DNA of 64,000 nt from HR10 sp964615335 (GTDB taxonomy: Bacteria > Acidobacteriota > Blastocatellia > HR10). The position numbers and the translations under genes were made by a program. Where the stretch lies: positions 62,001-126,000 of the forward strand of contig CAZTMT010000010.1 in the NCBI GenBank assembly GCA_964615335.1, read 5' to 3'. The notes under the pieces were generated by a model, which had not been told where the DNA came from, ran no database searches, and saw only the letters and a list, made by a program, of their open reading frames with translations. This document shows positions 44,915 to 53,971 of the stretch, piece by piece. Position 1 is the stretch's first letter. Every line of letters starts with the position of its first letter.

Positions 44915-45844
44915 TTACCCCAACAGCAGGTGGCGCAACACAAAGAGGAGATTGGCCGGTCGCTCGGCCAGCCGGCGCATGAACCACGGGAACCAGAAAG
45001 ACCCGTAGGAGATGAGCACGAGCATGCGATACCCCTCCCGAGCGAGGCGCATCTGCTGCTGGCGCTGAATGCCGTAGAGCATCTGGAACTCCGTCTCGGA
45101 GCGGGGGATGCCGGAGGCGGCGGCGAAGTCCGCGATCCGACGAATGAGCGTGAGATCGTGCGTGGCCATCGCCGCGCGCACGCCGTTGCGTCGCGCCTCC
45201 TCGCCCAGAAGCCGTCGCGCGAGGGCGAAGAAGTTTTCATCCACGTCCCGCTTTCGGGGGAAGGCCCGATCGGGCGGCTCGCGATAAGCCCCTTTCACCA
45301 GCCGAATGGCCGGACTCAGGGGCAAAAGCGAGAGAAGATCGCGCTCGGTCCGGTAGAGATAGGCTTGCAGACAGACACCCACATGGGGGTATGCCGCGCG
45401 CGCGCGACGATAGAGATCCAGCGTCAGATCCACATAGGGGCTGGACTCCATGTCAATCCAGACCATCTGATGCGGAGCTGCGGCTTCCAGAATCGTCCGC
45501 AGGTTCGCGTAGCAGAGGTCCGGACTCAGGTCCAGGCCAAGCTGCGTCAGTTTGACGGAGATCTCCGCCGGATGCGGCCAGCTCCGAATCCGCTCGAGCA
45601 CGTCCACGTAGTGAGCCGCGACAGCTTCAGCCTCGCGCGCGTCCGTGATGTTCTCTCCCAGGTGAGTGAAGACCGTCCCGATGCCCTGGTCCTGTAGAGC
45701 GCGCCCGGCGGCCAGGGCGTCCTCAAGCGTCTCCCCCGGAATGAACCGTTTGACCGCGCGACGAACGAAACGATAGCGTGGAGCGCGTTCTCGCAACCAC
45801 TGATTTTGAGATCCGGCCAAAAGCAGCGTGCGGAGAAGACCCAT
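44915..45844 (-). CDS. Proline dehydrogenase (PutA-type barrel)
   Basis: 309 aa single-domain flavoenzyme. The pattern matches PRODH: RAVKRFIPGETLEDALAAGRALQDQGIGTVFTHLGENI, ISVKLTQLGLDL, WIDMESSPYVDLTLDLYR, VCLQAYLYRTERDL, the RLVKGAYREP motif and EFQMLYGIQRQQQ. It oxidises proline to pyrroline-5-carboxylate, passing electrons to the membrane quinone pool. The aldehyde dehydrogenase step is not here. It is separated by 37 bp from the TonB-like gene. Confidence 0.88.
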   Translation of the reverse strand: MGLLRTLLLAGSQNQWLRERAPRYRFVRRAVKRFIPGETLEDALAAGRALQDQGIGTVFTHLGENITDAREAEAVAAHYVDVLERIRSWPHPAEISVKLTQLGLDLSPDLCYANLRTILEAAAPHQMVWIDMESSPYVDLTLDLYRRARAAYPHVGVCLQAYLYRTERDLLSLLPLSPAIRLVKGAYREPPDRAFPRKRDVDENFFALARRLLGEEARRNGVRAAMATHDLTLIRRIADFAAASGIPRSETEFQMLYGIQRQQQMRLAREGYRMLVLISYGSFWFPWFMRRLAERPANLLFVLRHLLLG

Positions 45845-45881
45845 GCTCCCCCCCCATCGTCACCTGAAGTCGTGTTCTCAT

Positions 45882-46859
45882 TTATGGCACTGCCTGAAAG
45901 AAGATCTCCTCGCGGATGGTCGCGCGGACAGGCCGTCCATTCCATCGCGCTGGAAGGAAGCGAAATCGTTGAAAGGCCTCCAGAGCAAAGGGGTCCATAT
46001 CGCGGTCGAACGTGCGCAGCACGCGCGCGTTCGTGACCCGCCCTTCTGGAGTCACTATGCCTTCGACCAGGATAGTTCCCATCGCACGACGCGTGGGAAA
46101 TTTCGGCACGACGCGCTCGATGAGCACAGGAGGGAGGAAGACGTCTTCCGATGACACGTCAAGCGGTCGCCCGTACTCATCGCACGGCGCCGAGATCTCA
46201 CGGGGACGATTTCGCAACTGCGCGGCCGGAAGGATAGCCACCGTCACGGTCATGAGGACGGATTGGGATTCCCCGGACTGCCCGAGGTCGGGAAGTCCCC
46301 CCTCAAGCAGAATGGTCTCAAAATGGCCCACTTCGTAATGGTCCGCGCGAAGAACCGCCTGCCCGCGATAGGTCACGACAATGCGCACGCGCGCCTGCGT
46401 GCGCGAGATCGAAATCACCTCCACCGTGCGTTCCAGCACGGAGCGGGCGAGATCTTCCATCTGCTCCTCAAGCGGGTGCGCCGGTCGTTCAGCCAGAAGG
46501 AGTCCATCGCGGAAGCGCTCGCCCGGAAGGAACCCCACGGAGCGAATGTGCACGGGGGTGAGCGACTCCCGCCCGAGCGTCTTACGCAGATAGGTCCATT
46601 CGGCATCCAGGCTGTCCAGCGTCTGAGTCAAGCGCACGGGCTCGGGATTCGACGAAGCCGCTTTCCCCGAAGCGCGATAGGCGACCAGCGTCATGCTCGC
46701 CCCAAGCAGGGCGGGCTCGGGCCGACGCGATTGTCCGCTCCCTTCCGGACCCCCTATCAAAAGCCCCAGCGCCACGATCCCATGCCAGAGTGCAGCCCAC
46801 CTCTTCCGCCTCTGCGAAGGTCCTCGCCCGAGGCATTCGACAGCCCTCTTCTCATTCAC
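45882..46859 (-). CDS. Secreted TonB-C-terminal-domain protein
   Basis: 325 aa from the GTG at 46859, which overlaps the rsmI stop by 8 nt and has AGAGG 6 nt upstream; an ATG at 46865 is too close to that site. The N-terminal membrane segment is WAALWHGIVALGLLIGG. The C-terminus carries the TonB pattern PPVLIERVVPKFPTRRAMGTILVEGIVTPEGRVTNARVLRTF...AFQRFRFLPARWNGRPVRATIREEIFF. The middle region is unassigned. Unlike real TonB it lacks a Pro-rich linker. It may be an energy-transduction or periplasmic structural protein. Confidence 0.75.
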   Translation of the reverse strand: MNEKRAVECLGRGPSQRRKRWAALWHGIVALGLLIGGPEGSGQSRRPEPALLGASMTLVAYRASGKAASSNPEPVRLTQTLDSLDAEWTYLRKTLGRESLTPVHIRSVGFLPGERFRDGLLLAERPAHPLEEQMEDLARSVLERTVEVISISRTQARVRIVVTYRGQAVLRADHYEVGHFETILLEGGLPDLGQSGESQSVLMTVTVAILPAAQLRNRPREISAPCDEYGRPLDVSSEDVFLPPVLIERVVPKFPTRRAMGTILVEGIVTPEGRVTNARVLRTFDRDMDPFALEAFQRFRFLPARWNGRPVRATIREEIFFQAVP

Positions 46860-47715
46860 GGCCATCCTCTTGCTGAGAGTTGACGTAAGCTCGGTAGACA
46901 ACTCGTTGGCTCACGCCATAGTGCTCAGCCACCTGTTTGACAGCTCTCTTGGTGTCCAGCCCTGTGGCCTTTCTGAGAGCGCGCACGTGCTCGGCCAGCG
47001 TGGCGGCGCTCACGGAGACCGAAGACTCCTCGGCTCCGGCGACCAGCAGAACGATCTCGCCCCTGACCGGGGAGGCGGCCACGCGCTCGGCCAGCTCGTC
47101 CAAAGAGGCCCGCTCGAATGTCTCATGCACCTTCGTCATCTCGCGAGCCAGAACGGCCGGCCGCGAACCCAAGATCTCGCGCATATCGGCCAGAGTCTCC
47201 CGAAGGCGATGTGGCGCCTCGAAGAAGACGAGCGTATAGGGGAGCGCCTTCAGCTTCTTCAGCTCTGCTCTTCGATGCGAGCGCCGGGCCGGGAGAAACC
47301 CCACAAAGAGGAAGCGATCCACAGCGAGTCCCGCTCCCATGAGAGCTGTCGTTATGGCCGAGGGACCCGGGATGGGCACAACCGGAATCCCGTGAGCGAT
47401 CGCTTCGCGCAGAAGGACATCGCCCGGATCGGAGAGAAGCGGCGTGCCCGCATCGCTCACAAGCGCAATATTCTGCCCCTCTTTCAAGCGCGCGATGAGT
47501 TGACCGGTGCGCTTCCTCTGATTGTGTTCGTGATAGCTGAGCAGGGGCTTGACCAGGCCATAGTGGCGGAGCAGCTTGAGCGTCTGCCGCGTGTCCTCGC
47601 ACGCGATGAGATCCACCTCCCGAAGAATGCGCAAGGCGCGAAGTGTAATATCCTCCAAGTTCCCAATGGGCGTCGCGACGATGTACAACGTCCCGGGCAT
47701 GCGAGATTTCAGCAT
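46852..47715 (-). CDS. rsmI: 16S rRNA 2'-O-ribose methyltransferase RsmI
   Basis: 287 aa with ATG at 47715 (a TTG at 47739 and a closer ATG at 47700 are alternatives). Typical start PGTLYIVATPIGNLEDITLRALRILREVDLIACEDTRQTLKLL; then SDAGTPLLSDPGDVLLREAI and the PGPSAITTALMGAG SAM-binding region, ending in a helical C-terminal TIGR-type domain. It methylates C1402 of 16S rRNA. It is divergent from skp. Confidence 0.95.
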   Translation of the reverse strand: MLKSRMPGTLYIVATPIGNLEDITLRALRILREVDLIACEDTRQTLKLLRHYGLVKPLLSYHEHNQRKRTGQLIARLKEGQNIALVSDAGTPLLSDPGDVLLREAIAHGIPVVPIPGPSAITTALMGAGLAVDRFLFVGFLPARRSHRRAELKKLKALPYTLVFFEAPHRLRETLADMREILGSRPAVLAREMTKVHETFERASLDELAERVAASPVRGEIVLLVAGAEESSVSVSAATLAEHVRALRKATGLDTKRAVKQVAEHYGVSQRVVYRAYVNSQQEDGRE

Positions 47716-47832
47716 ATCCCACGAGGACACTGATTTCAACAGGTGAGAAGCCCATGACGGTGCGTGTTCGGCGCGCCGGGCCTCAGCTGCAACAGAGTGC
47801 CGGCAGGGCCCCTGCTCCGAAGGGGGGATTTC

Positions 47833-47861
47833 TTGCTTCGAGGGACGGAAAGAAGTACAAT
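47833..47861 (+). promoter_or_regulatory. Candidate promoter of skp-fabZ-lpxA-lpxI
   Basis: TTGCTT (47833-47838), 17-bp spacer, TACAAT (47856-47861), about 30 bp before the skp ATG. Confidence 0.6.
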
Positions 47862-47894
47862 GCCACCTCGCGAATCCAGAAAAAGAGGGAGGCT

Positions 47895-48566
47895 ATGAGA
47901 CCACTCAGCCTTTTGCTCATCATGCTGAGCGCGGGGGCTCTGGCGTCGGCACGGGCGCAAGGGCAAACGGCGCCGGCGCAAAATCCGGGTTCGGGCGGAA
48001 CCCCGACGACTGTCCCCGTCGGGCGCATCGCCGTCATCAACACGAACGCTTTCCTGGCCGAAGACGGGATTCAGCAACTCGTCCAGCAGGTCAAACGGGT
48101 CAATGACATGTTCAAGGACAAGGAGGCCGAGCTGAATGCGCTGGAGCAGCGCGTCGAGAGCTTGCGTCGGGAGCTGGAGACGCAGGGTCCGAACCTGACC
48201 CCTCAGGCGCGAGCGGATAAGCAGGATGCGCTCGAACAGCTCCAGCGCGAACTCCAGCGGAAGAAAGAGGACGCCGACCGTGCCTACCAGCGCGCCTTGC
48301 GCGAGGCTATCGCCCCGGTGCGCGAGCGGATCGGCGCGTTCCTGGAGACGTATGCCAAGAGCCGAGGGATCACCATCGTGCTGGAGGTCGCCAATCTCGC
48401 GCAGGCCGGCGGGCTCGCGTATGTGGACCCAGCGGCCGACATCACGCGCGATTTCATCAACGAGTATAACAAGGCCAATCCGGTCGTGACGTCTTCGACC
48501 CCTTCAGCTCCGAGCGCAGACCGACCGGCTTCAGGAGCGCAGAAGTCCCCTCCGCGAAAGCCCTGA
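47895..48566 (+). CDS. skp: OmpH/Skp-family periplasmic chaperone
   Basis: 223 aa, ATG after GAGGGAGG. A signal peptide (MRPLSLLLIMLSAGALASARA) is followed by a Skp beta-strand GRIAVINTNAFL and a long coiled coil (RVNDMFKDKEAELNALEQRVESLRRELETQ...) to a C-terminal segment and a Ser/Pro-rich tail. Known Skp trimers hold unfolded outer-membrane proteins. The gene order skp-fabZ-lpxA is the classic envelope cluster, here without lpxD. Confidence 0.9.
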   Translation: MRPLSLLLIMLSAGALASARAQGQTAPAQNPGSGGTPTTVPVGRIAVINTNAFLAEDGIQQLVQQVKRVNDMFKDKEAELNALEQRVESLRRELETQGPNLTPQARADKQDALEQLQRELQRKKEDADRAYQRALREAIAPVRERIGAFLETYAKSRGITIVLEVANLAQAGGLAYVDPAADITRDFINEYNKANPVVTSSTPSAPSADRPASGAQKSPPRKP

Positions 48567-48625
48567 GCCGGTGATTCCCGCAAGAGGGTGCGCGCGCAAA
48601 GGCAGCGCTCTGAGAGGATTCGGCT

Positions 48626-49138
48626 ATGGAGACGGTCTTTGACGCCGTGCAGATTCAGCAGTTTCTCCCGCATCGCTATCCTTTCCTGCTCGTGGATCGG
48701 ATCGTGGAATTCGAGCCGAGGAAACGGATCGTCGGCATCAAGAACGTGACGCTCAACGAATTCTTCTTCCAGGGCCATTTCCCGGGGGCTCCGGTCATGC
48801 CCGGTGTTCTCGTGATCGAAGCTATGGCCCAGACGGCCGGCGTGCTCATGTATCACGAGGTGGCCGATGCGAGCAACAAGCTCGTCTTCTTCACCGGCAT
48901 TGACAAGGCGAAGTTTCGCAGACCCGTCGTCCCCGGGGATACGTTGCGGCTGGAGCTGACGGTCCTTCGGCTCAAGTCCCGCTATATTCGGTTGCGCGGA
49001 GAAGCGTACGTGGATGGCCAGCTTGTGGCCGAGGCGGAGATCACCTCACAGCTTGTGGATCTGGAAGCCGTGCGCAAGAACGCCGCAGCGCTTCAGATCC
49101 CCGCGCCTCTGGATCCCGCGTCGGAGGAGGGAACGTGA
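48626..49138 (+). CDS. fabZ: 3-hydroxyacyl-ACP dehydratase
   Basis: 170 aa. Hotdog-fold motifs: IQQFLPHRYPFLLVDRIVEFEP, NEFFFQGHFPGAPVMPGVLVIEAMAQTAGVL, carrying the catalytic His and Glu. It dehydrates 3-hydroxyacyl-ACP in fatty acid synthesis and balances lipid A with phospholipid formation. Its stop overlaps the lpxA GTG start. Confidence 0.95.
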   Translation: METVFDAVQIQQFLPHRYPFLLVDRIVEFEPRKRIVGIKNVTLNEFFFQGHFPGAPVMPGVLVIEAMAQTAGVLMYHEVADASNKLVFFTGIDKAKFRRPVVPGDTLRLELTVLRLKSRYIRLRGEAYVDGQLVAEAEITSQLVDLEAVRKNAAALQIPAPLDPASEEGT

Positions 49139-49914
49139 GTGTCACCATCCATCCGACGGCCATCGTCAGTCCCCGCGCGGAGCTGGGCGAGGGCGTTCAT
49201 ATCGGCCCTTATGCCATCATCGGCGATGGAGTCATCCTTCATGACCGCGTCCGCGTCTCCGCTCATTGCGTCATCGAAGGACCGACCGAGATCGGGGAAG
49301 ATACCATCATCTTCCCCTTCGCTTCCATCGGTCAGATCCCCCAGGATCTGAAATACAGAGGTGAGCCGAGCAGCGTTCGCATCGGACGCCGCAACCGCAT
49401 CCGCGAATACGTGACAATCCATCGGGGCACGGAGGGAGGAGGGGGGATCACCATCGTCGGGGATGATAATCTTCTCATGGTGCAGGCGCACGTCGCCCAT
49501 GATTGCCACGTCGGCAATCATGTGATCATGGCTAATGGGGCATCTCTGGCCGGCCATGTTCTCGTAGAAGATCATGCCACGCTGGGCGCCTATGTGGGCG
49601 TGCATCAGTTCTGCCGCATCGGGAAGTACGCTTTCGTCGGCGCCTATGCCGTCGTCGTGAAAGATGTCCTGCCCTATTCGCTCTGTGCCGGCAATCACGC
49701 CCGATGCTACGGTCCCAATACGGTGGGACTTCGCCGCAAGGGCTTCACGGCTGAGCAACGTCGCGCCCTCGATCGGGCGTTTCATCTTTTGCTCTCGGCG
49801 AAACTCAATACGACGCAGGCGCTCGAAGCTCTGCGGCGGGAACTCGGACATGTCCCCGAGGTGCAGGATATCATCGCTTTCATCGAGACGTCGCGTCGAG
49901 GCGTCGTGAAGTGA
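49135..49914 (+). CDS. lpxA: UDP-N-acetylglucosamine acyltransferase
   Basis: 259 aa, GTG start overlapping the fabZ stop. Left-handed beta-helix hexapeptide repeats (IHPTAIVSPRAELGEGVHIGPYAII..., then VAHDCHVGNHVIMANGASLAGHV) with the catalytic His in AHVAHDCHVGNHV. The C-terminal helical domain is typical (TTQALEALRRELGHVPEVQDIIAFI). First step of lipid A synthesis, so a Gram-negative-type outer membrane is expected. The next gene overlaps its stop. Confidence 0.96.
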   Translation: MSVTIHPTAIVSPRAELGEGVHIGPYAIIGDGVILHDRVRVSAHCVIEGPTEIGEDTIIFPFASIGQIPQDLKYRGEPSSVRIGRRNRIREYVTIHRGTEGGGGITIVGDDNLLMVQAHVAHDCHVGNHVIMANGASLAGHVLVEDHATLGAYVGVHQFCRIGKYAFVGAYAVVVKDVLPYSLCAGNHARCYGPNTVGLRRKGFTAEQRRALDRAFHLLLSAKLNTTQALEALRRELGHVPEVQDIIAFIETSRRGVVK

Positions 49915-50789
49915 ATCGCGAGCGTTCCATATCAGAGACATCTGCGGGAAGCGCCGGATCTCCAAGCCATGCCGACGTTCCTTCGGGCACTTACGGCCTG
50001 ATCGCAGGGAATGGACAGCTCCCTCTTCTTGTCCTTGAGGGAGCGCGGCGGCGAGGCATCCCGATGGTCGTCGCAGCAATCCAGGGAGAGACGGCTCCGG
50101 AGATCGAGCGTCACGCCCATTGTGTCCGCTGGCTCGAGGTCGGTCAGCTCGAACGGCTCATCGCTTTCTTTCACGAGCATGGGGTCACGCATGCCGTTCT
50201 GGCCGGACAGGTCAAACACGTCCAGATCTTCGGTCCCTCTCTGCCTGACGGGCGCATGCTCCGGCTGCTTCTGCGCCTGTCGCGAAAGAACACGGATAGC
50301 CTCATCGGAGCCGTCGTCGCCGAACTGGAGAGCGAAGGGATTCAGGTCGTGGATTCGACGCTCTTTATCCCCGAACTGCTGGCCCCTCAAGGGGTGCTCA
50401 CCGCGCGCGCCCCTTCACCAAGCGAGATGGACGACATCCGTTACGGCGTAGACGTCGCGCGCGAGATCGCGCGGCTGGACCTCGGGCAGACGATCGCTGT
50501 GAAAGATCGTGCCGTCGTGGCCGTTGAGGCGATGGAGGGGACCGACGCGACGATCCGTCGCGCGGCGGAGCTGCTGGGCGGACGCCCGTTTGTCATCGTG
50601 AAGGTCGCCAAGCCCCATCAGGATATGCGCTTCGATGTGCCTGTGATCGGCCTCCCCACGATCGAGACGATGATCGCCTGCCGGGCGACAGCGCTCAGCA
50701 TCACGGCTCATAAGACCTTGCTTCTGGACAAAGACGCGCTCCTTCAGTTGGCCGATCGCCATCAGATCGCTATCCTCGCCCTGCCGTGA
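49911..50789 (+). CDS. lpxI: UDP-2,3-diacylglucosamine pyrophosphatase
   Basis: 292 aa, GTG start overlapping the lpxA stop. The LpxI/DUF1009 pattern is present: YGLIAGNGQLPLLVLEGARRRGIPMVV, VGQLERLIAFFHEHGVTHAVLAGQVKH, and the C-terminal catalytic region VVKVAKPHQDMRFDVPVIGLPTIE with the metal-binding Asp. It hydrolyses UDP-2,3-diacylglucosamine to lipid X. An N-terminal Ser-rich extension of about 25 residues is extra. LpxH is replaced by LpxI here. Confidence 0.93.
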   Translation: MNRERSISETSAGSAGSPSHADVPSGTYGLIAGNGQLPLLVLEGARRRGIPMVVAAIQGETAPEIERHAHCVRWLEVGQLERLIAFFHEHGVTHAVLAGQVKHVQIFGPSLPDGRMLRLLLRLSRKNTDSLIGAVVAELESEGIQVVDSTLFIPELLAPQGVLTARAPSPSEMDDIRYGVDVAREIARLDLGQTIAVKDRAVVAVEAMEGTDATIRRAAELLGGRPFVIVKVAKPHQDMRFDVPVIGLPTIETMIACRATALSITAHKTLLLDKDALLQLADRHQIAILALP

Positions 50790-50892
50790 GACTTTTCTTT
50801 CGCCGCGCCCTTGGAGCTTTCGGTAAGAGGGGTTTTCGGGCGAGAGGAAACGACCCGAACGGGTTTTCTCCCGAGCGTGCGTCGGGGGATTC

Positions 50893-51714
50893 CTACAACT
50901 TCTTCAGTAGCTCCTTCCATCGAACCCATGCCTGCTCGCGTGCCTTTCGGTTGGCTTCCGTGGGATTGGGTTCTTCGCCCGTGCGCATGAAGCCGTGTCC
51001 CGCGCCTTCGTAGGTGACGGGTTCAAATACTTTGCCGAGCTGCCGCATAGCTTCGGCGGTCTCCGGCACCGTCGCATTCACGCGCGCGTCATTTCCTCCG
51101 TAGAAGCCGTAGACGGGGCAGCGGATGCGCGCCAAGCTCTCGCGATCCCGCGGCGCCGTGCCGTAGAAGACGAAAGCGGCGGCCAGGTTCGCCCGAGCCG
51201 TCGCGAAGCGAAAGGCCTGGCTCCCTCCCCAGCAGAATCCCGCGACGGCGACCTTGCCATTGCACGCCGGCAACTGCGCGGCGTAGTCCGCGGCGGCATT
51301 CAGGTCGGCCAGAACCTGATCCGCAGGCAGCCGGGAGATCGCCTCGCGAGCTGCGTCCTCCGAAGGGAAGTCACTCGTCCGACCTCCCCCCGGGGCCATG
51401 CCCGAGAGCAGATCCGGAGCAATAGCAATGTATCCGGCTTCGGCCAATTGATCGGCCACGCTGCGCACCCAGTCGGTCAATCCCCGGTTCTCGTGGATGA
51501 CAAGAACGGCCGGCGCCTTCTCCTTGACTTCCGGATAGACGACGAAGGCGTGAACCGTTCGCGCGCCATAGGTGATCCGGACCCACTCCTGATGACGCGG
51601 CGAGGCCTCCAGGCGCCGTCGCGCCCATTCTTGAGAGGCACTCGGATCGCGCGCCCATCCGGGAGAGAAAAGCCCTACGATCGGAAAGAGAAAGGCAATG
51701 AATCGGCTCTTCAT
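50893..51714 (-). CDS. Secreted dienelactone-hydrolase-family protein
   Basis: 273 aa from the ATG at 51714 (GGAGG 6 nt upstream; the ATG at 51720 abuts that site). A signal peptide (SRFIAFLFPIVGLFSPGWA) is followed by an alpha/beta-hydrolase: VLVIHENRGLTDW, the Cys nucleophile in VAGFCWGGSQA, Asp in GGNDARV and His in EGAGHGFM. Dienelactone hydrolases use Cys, so an esterase or lactonase action in the periplasm is likely. It converges on lpxI. Confidence 0.85.
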   Translation of the reverse strand: MKSRFIAFLFPIVGLFSPGWARDPSASQEWARRRLEASPRHQEWVRITYGARTVHAFVVYPEVKEKAPAVLVIHENRGLTDWVRSVADQLAEAGYIAIAPDLLSGMAPGGGRTSDFPSEDAAREAISRLPADQVLADLNAAADYAAQLPACNGKVAVAGFCWGGSQAFRFATARANLAAAFVFYGTAPRDRESLARIRCPVYGFYGGNDARVNATVPETAEAMRQLGKVFEPVTYEGAGHGFMRTGEEPNPTEANRKAREQAWVRWKELLKKL

Positions 51715-51742
51715 CTTCATCCTCCGCGAAAGGCATGGTCGG

Positions 51743-53971
51743 TCATTCTTTTCGCTCTCGCTGAAGCAAGGCTTCCTCCTTCAGCCCCTGAGGGACCAGA
51801 GGAAGGGATCGGAGTCGCACGCCCGTGGCGTGGAAGATGGCGTTCCCGATGGCCGGAGCGATGCCAACGATCGGTGTCTCCCCAGCTCCTGCCGAAGGCA
51901 GATCCCGGCGATCGAGCAGGATGACTTCGATCTGTGGCAGGTCGCTCATCCGGGGAACGCGATAGCGGGAGAAGCGCGCGTTGAGGATTTTCCCGTTCTC
52001 GAATTCGATGGCCTCAAACAGCGCGCCTCCCAGGCCCATGACGATCGCCCCTTCGACCTGATTTCGGAGGTGATCGGGATTGAGGATCGCGCCGCATTCG
52101 AACGCGGCGACGACATGCAGGACCTTCACGTCTCCCGTAGTCCGATCCCAGGCGATTTCGGCGCAGGTCGCCAGGTATCCCCCCTTTTCGAAACCGGCGG
52201 CCAGGCCGACACCATGACCGGGGGCGATTTTCCTCTTGCCCCATCCGAAGGCTTCGGCCGCGGCCTGAAGCACAGCGCGCAATCGCTCATCTCGCAGATT
52301 CTTCAACCGAAAGGCCAGCGGATCCATTCCGATCAGGTGCGCCAGTTCGTCCATGGCCGTCTCGCGTGCGAAGTGGTTGGCCGTCGCCGCGAGCGCGCGA
52401 TAGGAGCCTTGCCGCAAGGGCGAGCGCGTCGGATGAAATTCGATCCGCTGATGCGGAATGGCATAAGGCGTGCGGATGGCCGCCGCACCGGAGTTGTAGT
52501 TGTGAAACTCCCAGGCGGTGATCTCCCCGTCCGCTGTCACACCGCTTCGGACTTCGATCACGCCGGCCGGACGGAAATAGGCCCAGGTGAATTCCTCTTC
52601 GCGCGTCCAGACGAGCTTGACCGGACGACCGGCTGCGCGGGCCAGGCGAGCGGCTTCGATGGCCGCTTCCCCTGTATGTTTGCCCCCATATCCGGAGCCT
52701 GTGTCCGGCACGATCACGCGCACGCGATCTTCGGGCAGACCGAAAGCGCGAGCCAGTTCGCTGCGCACGCCAAAGGGACGCTGCGTCCCCGTCCACACGG
52801 TCAGTCGGCCATCCTTCCACTCGGCCACGGCCGCGCGCGGCTCAAGCGGCGCATGGGCGATGTAGGCGACCGTGTAGGTCTGCTCCAGATGTTTCGCCGC
52901 TCGCCGCATCCCCTCTTCAACAGAACCCGTGATGTATCGCGAACGCCCCTCCCATCCCTGGGCTTCGATCTCATTTCTCTTCAAGTAGTCGAAGATCTCA
53001 CGACTGGAAGGCTGGGGCGTCGTTTGCCATTGAGCGCGAATCGCTGCCAGCGCGCGCGCAGCCAGATCCGTGCTCGGCGCGGCGACGCCCACGAAATCCC
53101 CTTCGCGCACGACGACGACTCCGGGCATGGCTTCGGCTTCTCGCGTATCCACGGAGGCCAGCGTCGCCCCAAAAGCAGGAGGTCGCAAAACCTTCCCATA
53201 AAGCATGCCGGGAAGCTTCAAATCGGAAACATACCGATGCTCTCCGGTGACGAAAGCTCGCCCCTGAACCTTGGGCACCGATGTCCCCAGGACTTTCCAC
53301 TGATGGGGTGGAGTCAGAGGCGCGTTCTCGGAGATCTTCTGAGCGAGCTTCTGACCCCGGGTGAGCTGCCCTATATCGAGCGCTCGCCCGCTTGCTGGAT
53401 GATGCACTTTCCCTTGGACGATCTGGAGCGTCGAGCGCTCGACTTTCCAGGCTTCCGCGGCCATATCGAGCAGAACTTCGCGCGCTTGGGCGGCGACCCG
53501 GCGCAGGTGCGCAGCCATTTGAGGTGTCGTCCGACTCCCGAACGTCCCCATATCGAAGGGCGTCAGGTCCGTATCACCCATGACGAGGCGAACGCGCTCC
53601 AGAGGCACACGCAGCTCCTCGGCCACAACCTGCGAGAGCGACGTGCGGATGTTCTGCCCGACCTCGACCTTCCCCGTGTACACACTCACAAGGCCATCTT
53701 CGCCAATGTGGAGCCAGGTGCTCAGTTCCTGGGGCATCGGCGGAGCGCCCGCGCGGCCCCCGCCCCCGGATTCTTGCCCGATCCCCGCCTTGTGAAAGAG
53801 CGCGACCAGAAGACCGGCTCCTAAAGCCTGGCAGAATTGACGTCGTGTCAGCGGAAATCCCGCAGCGGCATCCGGGACAGCTCCGGACACGCCTTCGCTC
53901 TCCACGGAAGTCACCCAAAGCTCATATCGTTCGGGCTCCCAAACGATGTCCTCTCGCTCGGCCTTCATCAT
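51743..53971 (-). CDS. Tat-exported molybdenum hydroxylase large subunit (IorB-like)
   Basis: 742 aa, ATG at 53971 overlapping the stop of the 2Fe-2S gene. After about 40 residues a twin-arginine signal appears, LTRRQFCQALGAGLLVALF. The xanthine-dehydrogenase-type molybdopterin domains follow, with GTFGSRTTPQMA and a GSGYGGKHTGEAA segment. Near the C-terminus is GAGETPIVGIAPAIGNA, where the Glu is the catalytic base. The order matches isoquinoline 1-oxidoreductase beta subunits, which hydroxylate or oxidise aldehydes and N-heterocycles. The Tat motif implies export to the periplasm, consistent with the two tat loci. Substrate is unknown; the haem or flavin partner is not visible. Confidence 0.88.
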   Translation of the reverse strand: MMKAEREDIVWEPERYELWVTSVESEGVSGAVPDAAAGFPLTRRQFCQALGAGLLVALFHKAGIGQESGGGGRAGAPPMPQELSTWLHIGEDGLVSVYTGKVEVGQNIRTSLSQVVAEELRVPLERVRLVMGDTDLTPFDMGTFGSRTTPQMAAHLRRVAAQAREVLLDMAAEAWKVERSTLQIVQGKVHHPASGRALDIGQLTRGQKLAQKISENAPLTPPHQWKVLGTSVPKVQGRAFVTGEHRYVSDLKLPGMLYGKVLRPPAFGATLASVDTREAEAMPGVVVVREGDFVGVAAPSTDLAARALAAIRAQWQTTPQPSSREIFDYLKRNEIEAQGWEGRSRYITGSVEEGMRRAAKHLEQTYTVAYIAHAPLEPRAAVAEWKDGRLTVWTGTQRPFGVRSELARAFGLPEDRVRVIVPDTGSGYGGKHTGEAAIEAARLARAAGRPVKLVWTREEEFTWAYFRPAGVIEVRSGVTADGEITAWEFHNYNSGAAAIRTPYAIPHQRIEFHPTRSPLRQGSYRALAATANHFARETAMDELAHLIGMDPLAFRLKNLRDERLRAVLQAAAEAFGWGKRKIAPGHGVGLAAGFEKGGYLATCAEIAWDRTTGDVKVLHVVAAFECGAILNPDHLRNQVEGAIVMGLGGALFEAIEFENGKILNARFSRYRVPRMSDLPQIEVILLDRRDLPSAGAGETPIVGIAPAIGNAIFHATGVRLRSLPLVPQGLKEEALLQRERKE

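Noticed and set aside
50835..50870. Intrinsic terminator between lpxI and the dienelactone hydrolase gene
   Set aside because: The only candidate stem is ACCC-GAAC-GGGT with four T's, too short to call.
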